DNA of 64,000 bases from positions 238,939-302,938 of the forward strand of contig CM030941.1 in NCBI GenBank assembly GCA_018136815.1. Direction: 5' to 3'. Shown here one piece after another: positions 1-10,305 of this stretch. The first letter of the stretch is position 1. Every line of letters starts with the position of its first letter. Origin of the DNA: Isochrysis galbana. Taxonomy: Eukaryota > Haptophyta > Isochrysidales > Isochrysidaceae. The notes under the pieces were generated by a model. That model did not search any database. It was not told the DNA's origin and saw only the letters and a list, made by a program, of their open reading frames with translations. The position numbers and the translations under genes are program-made.

Positions 1-127
1 AAGCGCACGTATGCACAGCGCACGCCCGTGCGACGTGCGGACTCGACTTTCGCCTCATGCGCAAGCGCGCCGTCGACCATCCCGCCGCTGCCGACTCGCG
101 CCGCGTCACATTGTGCACGCAAATTAG

Positions 128-2190
128 GTGGATCTTCCGCACGCAGACGTGGAGGGCACGACGGCGCAGATGGCGGCTGTGTTTGACATCGACCCCGCGC
201 AGGTGCCTTGCGACTAGTCCGGGCTCACGGCCGAGTCCGCACGTTTAGCTTTCCGGAGGCGGCGAATGCAAGCGCGGTATAGCCCGGGCACGCCAAGCTG
301 CCATCGGGGAGAGCGCGGAGCAACAGGGTATCGCCCAATCCCGTGCCCCCCCCCCCGCTCCCTCCCCTCTGCTTGCGAGTCGCAGACGCTCCCCATCTCC
401 GCGAAAACGGGGCTTGGCACCTCCGCGATCATACCAGCTTTGCTGCGTCGGACGCCACCCCCTCCGGGGAAGTCTGACGCGCCCCTCCGTGCGATGCTGC
501 TCGACTCATGGTGATGACGCCTGCCCTTTGCGAGTGTGTGTACCTGCCTCGGCACATCGCGATACCAGACTTGGTCCCCTCGACAGCCCAGTCGGCGCAT
601 AAGTCAGTTTGGAGCTGCTGCATGCGACTCGCCCGCCCCGGAGAAAGATCACGCCGATGCGCTCGGTCGCCGTCACAGGTACGACGATTACCGAGGCGTT
701 CTCTGTGCCATTCAGGTGGTCGACGGCACTCTGACTGCCGGTGAGCCACTGCTTTCTGCAGCTTCGCGAAAGACATATACGGCTCTATCTCTCGAGCTGA
801 TGCGCCCCGGGAGAACAGTCGAGGTGGAGAGACTATGCGCCGGGCAGGTGAGGAGCCGAGAGCATGACTGAAGGCCCAGGATCTAGGCACCGTGAGAGGC
901 ACAAAGCGCTCCTCCGCCGTGCAGCTCACGTGTGGGCGCTGCACTCGTCATCGCACGTCTCGCTGCCCTGGTTGAAATCTCACTGGCACTGCCCCACAGG
1001 TGGCATGTGTTGCTCTCGGCATGAAGTCCATCCAGGAGGCAAACGTTGGGGATACCTTGTCGTCTCCCGACGCGCCTCAGCCTCCATTGCCGGGCTTCCA
1101 AAAGCCACAGCCAATGGTCTTCGCCGGTATGTACCCCCTTGATGGCGACTCCTTCGATGAGCTGCAGCACGCCATGTCAAGGTTCTTGCTCAAGGCGCGT
1201 AAGCCCACCCGGCCATCTCGCACTACGCGTGAGCTCCTTATGCTGTACTTGAGCAAGCCCCTTGGCTGCACCCACGGTCGAGCTGATCCTCTCTTTGCGG
1301 ACTGCCTCCTCGCGCCACAGGATGGATCGGTCACGGTGGAGCCCGAGCACTCACCGACTCTGGGGCGTGGCTTGCGCTGCGGCTTCCTCGGCCTTCTGCA
1401 CCTAGAAGTGGTCCAGCAGCGCCTCCGGGCCGAGCACGACATCGACGTGCTGCTTACCTCGCCGACGGTCCCATTGGTAGCGACGCTCGCCGACGGCACG
1501 CAGGCGCGTGTCAACTCGCCGGAGGCGCTCGATCAGCTGCGCGAGTCGCAGCAGCTCCGCGAGCTCAGGGAGCCGTTGGTCAAGGTGACCATCTTGTCGC
1601 CGTCCGAGTACGTCGGCGCTCTCATCACGCTCTGCGAGGCGCATGAGGGTCGACTGATCAATCAGTCATTTTTGTCCGCGGAGAGAGCGATGCTGCAATA
1701 CACGCTCCCACTCGCCGAGATCGCCACCGACTTCCACGATCGGGTGAAGACGCTCTCTTCCGGCTATGCATCCTTCGACTATGAGCCCGCGGGAGAGCAG
1801 CCCGCCGATGTCGTGGCACTGGGGTTGCACGTCAACAAACGCCCAGTTGGTGCGCTCACGCGCATAGTGCGCGCGTCAAAAGCTCAAGAGATCGGGCGCA
1901 AGATGGTCGACGTGCTGGCCGAGGAGATGGACCGCACCGTCTACGACATCATCGTGCAGGCCACCGTCGGCTCGAAGGTGCTGGCTCGCCAGACTGTCCG
2001 CGCTGTCCGCAAGAACGTGCTCGCCAAATGCTATGGAGGAGACATCTCGCGCAAGAAGAAGCTCCTACAAAAACAGAAGGATGGTAAGAAAAGGCGCGCC
2101 CTCAGCGTCGGCGAGGTTACCATTCCCCACGAAGCCTTTGTCAAGGTACTTGCGCCGGACAGCAGCAAGAAAAATAAGCGGGGAAGATGA
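128..2190 (+). CDS. GUF1: Translation factor GUF1 / EF4 (LepA), 3' part of gene
   Basis: GUF1/LepA is a ribosome-binding GTPase of mitochondria (or plastids) that acts during translation elongation. Visible exons, joined by protein homology and splice sites, are 128-202, 386-510, 679-847, 1000-1194 and 1321-2190 (stop). They encode about 477 residues; the N-terminal G1-G4 motifs lie before the window. Seen in order: VDLPHADVEG and the G5-like ISAKTGLG, domain II (WYDDYRGVLCAI split over an intron), domain III (PMVFAGMYPLD, then GFLGLLHLEVVQQRL), and the LepA-only C-terminal block with AKCYGGDISRKKKLLQKQ. That last block is diagnostic of the family. The first three introns use GT-AG. The intron at 1195-1320 (126 nt, divisible by 3) fits only with a GC donor, because the GT four bases further on would break the frame before DGSVTVEPEHS. 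A plastid LepA cannot be excluded because the transit peptide is not in the window. Confidence 0.93.
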
Positions 2191-2298
2191 GCGTAGGGCA
2201 AGTACATGTGAGCTTCCATGCGTGTTTTCGATTTGTGCTAGCTAGCTAGAGAATTAGGTGGATCCATCGGGTCGGTAGCGAAACCGGTGTTGGTTAAA

Positions 2299-2545
2299 TA
2301 AAAGCCTTTTAATAAACTCGCCTCGCGCGCGGCATAGCAGTGTCCAGTGTCCCTCTGTAGCCACGCCCGTCCCCCCTCCTTTCCCTCACTTCCCGCCTTG
2401 CGGCATCTCCCCGCTCGTGCTCTACGCTCATAGTAGCCTTGCAGGGGCTCGAGGTGATGGAGCGCCGAGCGGCGCAGCGCGCCTGCCCCCAGTAGTTTGG
2501 TTCCCGCCTTCCTCCTGTGCCTCTGGTGAGAAGCCACACAAATTT
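2299..2545 (-). repeat. LINE family A, 5'-truncated 3' end (minus orientation)
   Basis: Read on the minus strand, this stretch follows the 3' end of the large LINE at 28,473-32,325. It has AGAGGCACAGGAGGAAG (about 2,509-2,525), then GTAGAGCACGAGCGGGGAG, GCCGCAAGGCGGG, GGGCGTGGCTAC and a tail GAGTTTATTAAAAGGC. It lies just downstream of the GUF1 stop, facing it. The 5' edge fades out near 2,545-2,560, and I found no clear target-site duplication, so it is older than the copy at 2,809. Confidence 0.7.
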
Positions 2546-2792
2546 GTTGCTGCTCGAGGACTTGCTCTAAGATTGGGAATCTCATGTCTTGCCTTGGGAG
2601 CTAGATATGGATATGGTGGCAGTAGATCCGTCCGGCCGGAGGATGAGGATGAGTGTTGAGTAGTAATATAATACGAGGCATACATATTTTACTATGATTA
2701 TAACTAAATTATAAAAATAGGTCCGAGAGTTCCCAGGCTCTTATAAGGTCTTGTGTGGACGTTATATTAGGAGGTCGCAGAGACCTTAGACC

Positions 2793-3084
2793 TTACGACA
2801 TGATACCTCCCAGCAACGGCGCAACACCTACACCACAGCAGCAAGAAACCGGCCACCCAGAGGCACAGGAGGAAGGCGAGCAGAAGCCAGACCACTGAGG
2901 GCCGATGCACCCCGCCCGACCCAGCCCCCCCCCGACCCGGGCCCCTAAGTAGAGCACGAGGGGAGTTGCCGCAAGGCAGGAAGTGAGAGGAGAGGAAGGG
3001 ATCTGGGCGTGGCTACAATAGACAGCCCCGTAGCCGCGCGCGTGGCGAGAATATTAAAAGGTTTTTTTTTACGACATGATACCT
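2793..3084 (+). mobile_element. LINE family A, 5'-truncated copy with target-site duplication
   Basis: The body at 2,809-3,068 matches the last ~260 bp of the LINE at 28,473-32,325: AGAGGCACAGGAGGAAGGCG, the GGGCCCCTAAGTAGAGCACG region, GCCGCAAGGCAGG, and the terminal GGCGAGAATATTAAAAGG followed by a T run. The 16-bp direct repeat TTACGACATGATACCT flanks it at 2,793-2,808 and 3,069-3,084, the expected footprint of target-primed insertion of a 5'-truncated LINE. It has no coding capacity. The exact duplication suggests a fairly recent insertion. Confidence 0.85.
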
Positions 3085-3089
3085 TGTAC

Positions 3090-3330
3090 CTTGCACGGAG
3101 GATCACTGCTTGCCACAAACCCCCACAAGCCTCCTTTCGCACGCTTCCGACTTCCTCCGTGCGCCGTACTCAATGCCCATAGTCACTTCCAACATGGGTC
3201 CCGAGGAAAGCTCCATGAGCTCCCCGCAAGAACAGCGTTCCGCGCTAGCTGCCGGCGCGCCTTCGCAGGCAATCTCAAAATGGCTGAGATCAGAGCGATC
3301 AGCCTTGGCCTTTGACACTAGTTCCCTATA
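3090..3330 (+). mobile_element. Fossil fragment of the Ty3/Gypsy family (gag leader region)
   Basis: This plus-strand piece matches the 5' coding/leader part of the large minus-strand Gypsy element (about 58,270-58,470). Both encode EESSMSSPQE, then SALAAGAPSQAISK, and share the DNA around ACAAGCCTCCTT upstream. It is an isolated, diverged and broken fragment with no terminal repeats in sight. The LINE insertion at 2,809-3,068 lies immediately before it. Confidence 0.75.
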
Positions 3331-3331
3331 G

Positions 3332-3455
3332 CGCACGAGGGGAATGCGGCCACAAGGCAGGATGAGGAGAAAGAGGCACAGGGAAGCGGCGTGACCACAG
3401 AATAGATAAACCAGAACCGCGAGCTTGGCGAGAATATCAAAAATTACAAAAGGCC
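3332..3455 (+). repeat. Degenerate LINE family A 3' tail
   Basis: A worn version of the LINE 3' end: TAGCGCACGAGGGGAATG, CACAAGGCAGG, GGCGTGACCAC and the terminal GGCGAGAATATCAAAAATTAC. It shows more mismatches than the copies at 2,809 and 32,200 and has no clear duplication of flanking DNA, so it is older. Confidence 0.6.
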
Positions 3456-3574
3456 ACCAAACGATTCAATCTAGCAGGTTGTCTAATCCGCCCATCATCC
3501 ATCCATCACCATAATGATTCATATTCTTCAAGAAGTCACAAGGTGATTGTGTCCCCCGACAGTTGGCTTCCCAG

Positions 3575-5248
3575 TTACGGGGCATAGTAATCATCAAAGT
3601 GCGCTGCTTGCAAAGCATGTCTCTCAGCAAATCCTGAAGACCGTGAAGGCACCGATGAACGGCCAATCAGAGGCACGGCCATGGGCAGGCCGCCTGAGCC
3701 GATCTCCGGCTGAGCCAATGGTGGCTCAGCCGTCAGGCGTGGGCTGCTGCCCGAGCCATGCGACCCTTGCCTTCGTAACATCTCACGTGCGGCGGAGTCA
3801 TATTCTGCCTGCCGCCATCCACCACCGCCGAAGCGGCCGCCAAAGCCATCGAACATCTCAACTGGAGACCACACCGGAAACAGGGACGGCCCCCTTTCTG
3901 CAACCTCGTGAGAGACTGCCCTCGGCTCTTTACGGAACGACCTAGACCGCAACGGCGGGGGTGGCGGAGATCTCGCTTCCTTTTGCTTAGCCGCACTGGA
4001 GATGGTCGGGCGATCGGGAGGACGAAATGTCGAAGTGCCCTCCTCCTCTAGCTTGCGCGCCCGGACAAGCGACGCCCGAGAATGGAAGCCACTTGGCAGG
4101 GCTTCGGTATTTGGTGGCGGGCGCAGACCAGGTGGACCCACGACGCAAGCGCCTACTGCTCGCCGCACGCTGAGGGAGAGGGGTGCAGGGTTCGGGATAG
4201 AGGGCGCGGACGGTCCCGATGACGCTGGCTCGTTCCTCAGGGGATGAATGGCCACGTACGCTCCGTTCCTCCAAGGAGGCATCGCCCTTGGCTCCTCACG
4301 TTGCACGAAGCTAGTAGGGCAGCGGGAGGAGAGCAGGCTAGACGCAGCGCCGCTTGCTTTTGCGCCACGCTGGCTGCTGCGCCGGGGTGAGGGTATCACG
4401 TCGGTCTTGCAACTTCCGAATTGCTGGAATGAGTCAGCCGACGAGGCAGCAACCTCCTCAGGTGTATGAGGTACCCCACTCGAGATATCTACGGTAGCGC
4501 GCTCTTTCGCTGCCGGGCGATGGTCAAGGCGTGCTGCGGCAAGCATACGAGCCATTGCCGAGCCAGGAAGCGCAAACTCAGAAGGAAGGAGGAGTCCCTC
4601 CGGCTCGGTAAGCGTCGGTGAAGGCGGAGAGACCACCCCTCGTCTAGTGCTTAATGTTCGTATTTCCTCACTCGGCGTGTCTCCCATGGACTCAGTGGAC
4701 GGCGAGGCGTGCTCATCCGTGAGACGTAGCCGACGTAATCCGCGTGCGCACGCCTGACTCACTTCTGCCGCTTCTGGAACTGAGCGAACAGGAGGAGGAG
4801 GAGGAAGAGGAGGAGGAGACAGACAAGGCGGGGCGCCGCTCCTCTCTCTCTTGTCGCAGCTGCCAACATCGCAGGCGGCAGCGAGCACGTCTCGCCGTGC
4901 TCCGGCAACGAATGAACGAGAGTCACCATGAGCATAGGCGGGCGCGCCGAGCGTATCAGGCGGCGGGTTGGAGCGAGAAAGAGGAGGAGGAGGAGAATGG
5001 AGGTCTACTGCACCGCCGTCGCTCTCTCTCTCTTCGCTCTCTCCCTCTCCAAACTCGCAAGTTCGGCGGGCAGCGGGCGGCACACCAAGGAGGCGGCGGG
5101 CATGCTCTGGCCGCCGCACCGCCGACGTCCCGTGTCGGCACTCCACGAAAGATGGAGAGCTAGAGCTAGAGGCAGCATGCGGTGGCATCGAGCGATCAGA
5201 TCTACCGGTCGGTCGCCCACTGTGTAAAGTAAATTTATCTCCCAACAC
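3575..5248 (-). CDS. Hypothetical Ser/Pro/Arg-rich protein
   Basis: A 557-residue open frame on the minus strand with no intron needed. I do not recognise a family. The composition is strongly biased: serine-, proline- and arginine-rich with runs such as SPPPLPPPPPVRS and a glycine-rich patch (MFDGFGGRFGGGG) near residue 480, which suggests a largely disordered, possibly scaffolding or RNA-associated protein. No signal peptide or membrane segment is evident. The first ATG at 5,248 was chosen because the CT-rich tract at 5,265-5,335 upstream looks like a promoter/5' UTR. A frame this long in GC-rich DNA could arise by chance, but the C-terminal region (EYDSAAREMLRRQ, HALQAAHFDDYYAP) looks like coding sequence. 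It lies tail-to-tail neither with GUF1 nor with the cyclase, which is transcribed in the same direction further upstream. Confidence 0.5.
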   Translation of the reverse strand: MLGDKFTLHSGRPTGRSDRSMPPHAASSSSSPSFVECRHGTSAVRRPEHARRLLGVPPAARRTCEFGEGESEERESDGGAVDLHSPPPPLSRSNPPPDTLGAPAYAHGDSRSFVAGARRDVLAAACDVGSCDKRERSGAPPCLSPPPLPPPPPVRSVPEAAEVSQACARGLRRLRLTDEHASPSTESMGDTPSEEIRTLSTRRGVVSPPSPTLTEPEGLLLPSEFALPGSAMARMLAAARLDHRPAAKERATVDISSGVPHTPEEVAASSADSFQQFGSCKTDVIPSPRRSSQRGAKASGAASSLLSSRCPTSFVQREEPRAMPPWRNGAYVAIHPLRNEPASSGPSAPSIPNPAPLSLSVRRAVGACVVGPPGLRPPPNTEALPSGFHSRASLVRARKLEEEGTSTFRPPDRPTISSAAKQKEARSPPPPPLRSRSFRKEPRAVSHEVAERGPSLFPVWSPVEMFDGFGGRFGGGGWRQAEYDSAAREMLRRQGSHGSGSSPRLTAEPPLAQPEIGSGGLPMAVPLIGRSSVPSRSSGFAERHALQAAHFDDYYAP

Positions 5249-5780
5249 AAAACTTTCTTTTTTCTCTCATCTCTCATCTCTCAACTCCCCCCGCCCCCAA
5301 CTCTCTCTCTCTCCCCCTCCCTCTCTCCGTCAGAGTTTTCTTGTTGTGTGAGTATAACCTTAGTGCTGAGGGACCGGGGCCGATGTGCGGCAACAGAGCC
5401 CCTCCCTACCCCGAGACGGGGGTTTGCGCGGATGGTGCATGGCTCGTCCGGTGTCTGGTGTATGTGGCTAGGGATTCTAGCTCACAAGATGTCCCACGAC
5501 GCTATACAGGTTCTGATGACAAACACTATTGTTATTTATAGTTTCTCAGCGATGGATCGCCGAGCAGGATGCGGCGGAGCTGGAAATGGGAGAGGAGGAA
5601 TGGAGCGGGGCGCGTTCCACGACCCTATCGTTTTCAAGATAGTTGAAGACTACACTACTAGGCTATCTATATCTATAGCCACTGCGCTGCGTAGCTAACT
5701 TGGGATAAAGAGGGATGGCTGGGGCAAGTCATGGGTCACGCATCCAACACGCCTTCCGAATTGACGACGACACTCTGTAC
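5249..5780. other. Intergenic region, CT-rich
   Basis: Holds a pyrimidine-rich tract (5,265-5,335), the likely upstream region of the minus-strand gene ending at 3,575, and the 3' flank of the cyclase gene. At about 5,434-5,485 there is a short stretch (GCATGGCTCGTCCGGTG ... GTGGCTAGGG ... CTAGCTCACAAG) that recurs in similar form at about 60,445-60,510. No convincing coding sequence seen. Confidence 0.4.
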
Positions 5781-8700
5781 TTAGACCTCGGACTCGTGGT
5801 AGCCCTTCCAGTCTTTCGGTGCAGTCGGGGTGTGCGGATCGATGGAACGCTTCTTCATCTCACCGAGCAGCAGGATCGAGGGCATGTCCTCGGGGCAAAA
5901 GTCAAGCGCCGCCTCGATCCGCTCGCTCGCAAGCCGCCAGTCTCCTTTGATGAAGGCGTTGATTCCCTCGTGGAACACCTGCGAGAACTGGTTGTACGCC
6001 CCGGCTGCGCCGTAAATGTTTAGCATGTGCGTGCTTATCTTCAACCACAGATTGGAGCGGTCACACGTGTAGATTCGAAAGGGCCGCGTCCCCCCCTTCA
6101 GCGTGATGTGATCTACGAGGCGCAGGCCAACCTTGAGATGCTCCGAGAGCAAGTCGTAGAACTGCCCGGTCATTAGGATGTTGCAACAGTAAATTTTGGT
6201 AGCGGCCTCCAGCCGGTCCGAGATCTTCACCTCAGGAGAGAGATACGAGCAGTCGATTTTCGCTGCGGTTCCCACGGGACCTTCAACAGACCACCCATGG
6301 TGTAGTCCGAATCCAATCTTGGTTTTGTACTGGTCCTTGCCAAATTTCTTGTGGATGGCGGGCACGTCGGTGACGAGCTTGAGCGTCTGAGAGGATGCTA
6401 TCTCCCGCACGCATCGTCGGAAGGCCGTAAGAGCTCCGTCGCACACCTTGCTCCTCTCGCCTATCGGAAGGTTGGATTTCGTCTCCGGTGGCTGGCGCCA
6501 CACAATCAAAAAGGCATCGCCAATATTCTTATTAGGCTCGCCGCGATTGTCGTTGCATGCATGGTGGACGTACTCCCCTACCGAGTTGGTGAAGAGCATC
6601 ACCTGATCTTGCAAGCACTCGACCGTGTCTGTGAATTGTCGGATATCGCAGAAACCGTATGCGCAGTCGAGCTTTCGCCCCTTTTGCAACAAGTCCAACT
6701 CTTGACCCTCGGCGTCTGCGAGATTGGCTGCGATGATTTCGTGCCCTGCCCCGCCAAAACCGAGCTGCATGAGGCCTACGATTTTAGCGAGAGCGATGCG
6801 CACCGCCTTGGTCTCAAAGCGGCTGGTCCCCTTGGACTCGAGCTGCATCTTCGGGTTGCTGGCGAGTTTGCGCACCATATCCACCATCGATTCGATTGGA
6901 TGTACAACAAGCGCACGGACGTCGGCCGAGAACAACTGGAACGAGGCGATGAGAAGCGCGGCGATGAAGAGCTGCGTTGTGATGCCGACGGCGGCCTCTG
7001 CCATGCGTTGTCGCTTGATGCTGAAGACGGAGAGCCCTCGGCAGAGTGTCCAATCCAATCGCCCTGAGACTGCATCGGCTCGGCACACGCCTAGAGTTGC
7101 CGTCTTGATGTAAGAACATCGGATCTGCCTCTCCATCTGTGCCGGGCAGCCCTTCGTCGCATCAAGAACTTGCTCGAAGCACAATGGATATTCCACTTCC
7201 GAGACAAGAGTGAAGTCCTGAGGCGCGCATGGGGGTACGAGGAGTATGAGAAGGATGTGCGGCCGACGCCAATGCATGTCAAGGAGTGCCTCGACGGTTA
7301 GGAGAACGACACGCATAATCGGCTGGAGATCGGTCTCGGCGACCCAGGCCTCAACTCCCACGGAGCTCTACCTCGTCCGTATCACTCTTTAGAAGTTCGG
7401 GAACAGATGAAGGCGTTTGCTCCGACTCGTACCTGTCATGTGACAAGGGACGAAATACTCGTAAGAAAGCCGCTTGTTCCGCTGGCCATCAGACAACAAT
7501 TACGTTGATTTTCAATGTGATTCTGGGTGGGGACGTAATTCTAGGCTTTCGAGCGGCAGATTGTCCGAACTGAACGGAGGGGCAACAACGCAATGGCATA
7601 AGTCGCACACACCGAACCGGGTCGAACAACTTCACCGTGAGCAAGGACATCTCGTACGAGTACCTCTGGGAGTAGTACTCGGTCCTTGCCTCGTAATCCG
7701 CCAACATCGCGGGAAAACTAGCGGTAGCACGAGCGAGTGCCAGCATTTGTAGACCGTGCACATCGCCATAGTCCGTCTCGGAATACTCGAGGAAGGGCAC
7801 GACGAGCACTAGAATGATCACCGTGCTAACCACGCTGCGCACAATCTTGTCTTCAAGCTCCTTGCCGAGCCGCGAGGTCTCGGCGGAGCTATTTTTCACT
7901 CTGCGGCTCCGAGCTCGAAGGAGGGCTACGATCTTCACGATGCGAAGGACACGGAGCAGGCGCAAGATGCGAGCGAGACGTGTCGTCTGCTGCAACGATT
8001 GGAGCACCCCACTCAGTCCACCGGCCGATGGGAGTAGCGCGCAACGACCATTCGTCGCAAAGCAATTGAGGGAGTCAATGATCATTGAAAGAGACGCCGC
8101 AAAATCGATGAAGAAGAAGAACGAAAGAGCGTAGCCCTGTTCGGCCCACGTCTTGAATGCCCATTCGAGCAGGAAGAATGTCATGATAGAGAAGGAGATG
8201 CAGCCGAATGGCTTGTCGTACAAGACATCCATATCGGCAGCAACGCGGATGTCCTCCATAAAAAGAGCCCAGAATGTAAAGATCATAAAGATAAACAATG
8301 CAAATGGGTGGTCAAGCGCCTGTCATACAGTCACAACGTTCAGTCAGCTCGCCATACAATGCTGGCCGCTTAAGAAGGTGCATGAATGCAGGTGCAGCGG
8401 GAGGCGCACATATCGCAGCACACACCGCGTTGATCCGCTGAGTCAACCACCTTGATGCGGCTTTGCGCGCGCGTTTCCTCCGCTCAACGTCGGAGATCTC
8501 GACAACTGAGCACGGCTGCTCGGCCTCCTCAGCCTGAGGGTCCCACAGGTCTGTCTCGCACGCGACAAATGACGGTGGCAGGACGAACGCCGCATACGGA
8601 TTTTCCTCTCCTTGAGGTCCTGGCGGGTGCAATACTTCCGATTTGATGTTTGTTGACACGCCTTTTTGTCCCGTTGCACCTCCCATACGGCCCTTCTCCC

Positions 8701-8884
8701 CGTCAAGGCCTCTCTTCCGCCACTTGGGCTCGACATCTGCAGCGTCGCGAAGGAGAACGACACTCTGCGAGTCGATGCCCTCCACACGCTCGAGCTGCCC
8801 GCTCTCTCGCGGCTCTTCAGGAGGGGTCTTCCCCTGTCCCACCCCCGCGGGTTTGCCTCTTGCTCCCAGTGGCCGCTTGTGCAT
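5781..8884 (-). CDS. Voltage-sensor-like domain fused to class III adenylyl/guanylyl cyclase
   Basis: Predicted membrane enzyme making cAMP (or cGMP) under control of an N-terminal ion-channel-like module. Exons on the minus strand: 8,884-8,426, 8,319-7,613, 7,432-7,372 and 7,217-5,781 (887 aa; phases agree, all GT-AG). Exon 2 carries four hydrophobic segments, the fourth being S4-like with Arg every third residue (RLARILRLLRVLRIVK). It is followed by a further membrane helix (VVSTVIILVLVVPFLEY). No K+-channel pore signature is visible. Exon 4 has a membrane helix (GITTQLFIAALLIASF), a signalling-helix-like stretch (ADVRALVVHPIESMVDMV) and the cyclase domain: first metal Asp in CDIRQFTDT, second in NKNIGDAFLIVW, and the KIDCSYLSPEVKISDRLE segment, where the transition-state Arg is kept but the usual Asn is replaced. 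The start codon is uncertain because the frame stays open upstream through a (GA)n tract. Channel-cyclase fusions are known in ciliates and apicomplexans. Confidence 0.85.
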
Positions 8885-9039
8885 TCGAGCCGCGGGGGAA
8901 TCGAAGGGAGTTGGTGGCCTGCCAGGTGGGACGGCAGAGGTGAGTGTCACGCGGGAAGACGGAAGGGAAGAGAGCAGCCGTCGATGAGAGATAAAAGAAA
9001 TGGAGAATCGAAAAGAAATCGGGGGAGGACCGACACGCA

Positions 9040-9244
<205 letters not shown>

Positions 9245-9359
9245 AAATCTGGGCCACTCAGAGACTTCTCTTCCACTATCTTCTATCTTCTCCCCCCCTC
9301 GCTCCCTCTCGCCCTCTTTCCTCTCAGAATGATGCTCTACAAGTAGGTGGTATAAAAAA

Positions 9360-10305
9360 ATACGCACGTTCACTTTTGTAGGGGGGCTTAGTGTACTTTA
9401 CAGTTGACGGGTTTCATTGTCGCGCGCCGTGACGCTTCAAGTCCGTCCATGGATCGGACCGAGGCGGCGGCGGATTCTGCTAGGCCGGTTCAGAGGGAAC
9501 CATCCATGGGCGAGCCTCCTGCTCTAGACCCAAAGGGCCACGCCTCTCCGGCTACCGGCTACCGGCTACTAGGGTTCCACGGTCGGCGTACCCGACCTCT
9601 AAATCGGAATCCCGCCGCGCCGATTATGTATTCGTCCGCTAGCGGGTATTCCATGTATTTTGGGCCTTTCAGCCCATTTTCCCATCTAGCGGCCGAGGAT
9701 TCAGAGAAAAATAATGTGAGCAACGCACGCATTTACGTTTGACTACAGGATATAGCTGACACCTCACAGGCCTGCCCCAGGCCCCCCCCCCCCCCCGCCT
9801 GGCCCGTCGCCGTAGTGCACGCGGGCCCACCCCCCTTGGGGGGGTAGTCGGTGCGGGGGTGAGAGTGTGGGGTTTAGGCGATTGCGAGATGGCGAGCGCG
9901 ATACCGGAGTGGTGTGAGTCACTAGAAGCGTAGCGGACACCTTCAAGAATTTTTTGTAGGCAGAGTCTGCGGGCGGACGGTCACCTCGCCGCACTCGCCA
10001 GCGGGCGGGAGAGTCGGGGCAGGGAGGGAGAGGGGAGGAAAGAAGAGAGGGAGTGCTTCCCCAGATCATTATTCACGATTTAAAACCTTGATAAATACAG
10101 AAATACGCAATTCTTGAGGTTTCCCTCAAACTTCAAATTTACGTCAAGTTATCCGTTTTCGCCCTCTATTGACACTGCCTAGAGTACAAGTCCTGGACGG
10201 TGGTCGGCACGTGGGCTTGAAACCGTGGTGCGCTTGGTCGGAAGGGGTTCCCCCGTGCAGCCCTGCGCAATAAGGGAGACGTGAACTCTGATCCTAGCTG
10301 AAGTT
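9360..10305. other. Intergenic region between divergent genes
   Basis: Lies between the cyclase (-) and the glycosyltransferase (+), so it should hold both promoters. It contains a small direct repeat (GGCTACCGGCTACCGGCTACTAGGG near 9,549-9,572) and a poly-C tract at 9,781-9,797. No coding exon recognised. Confidence 0.4.
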
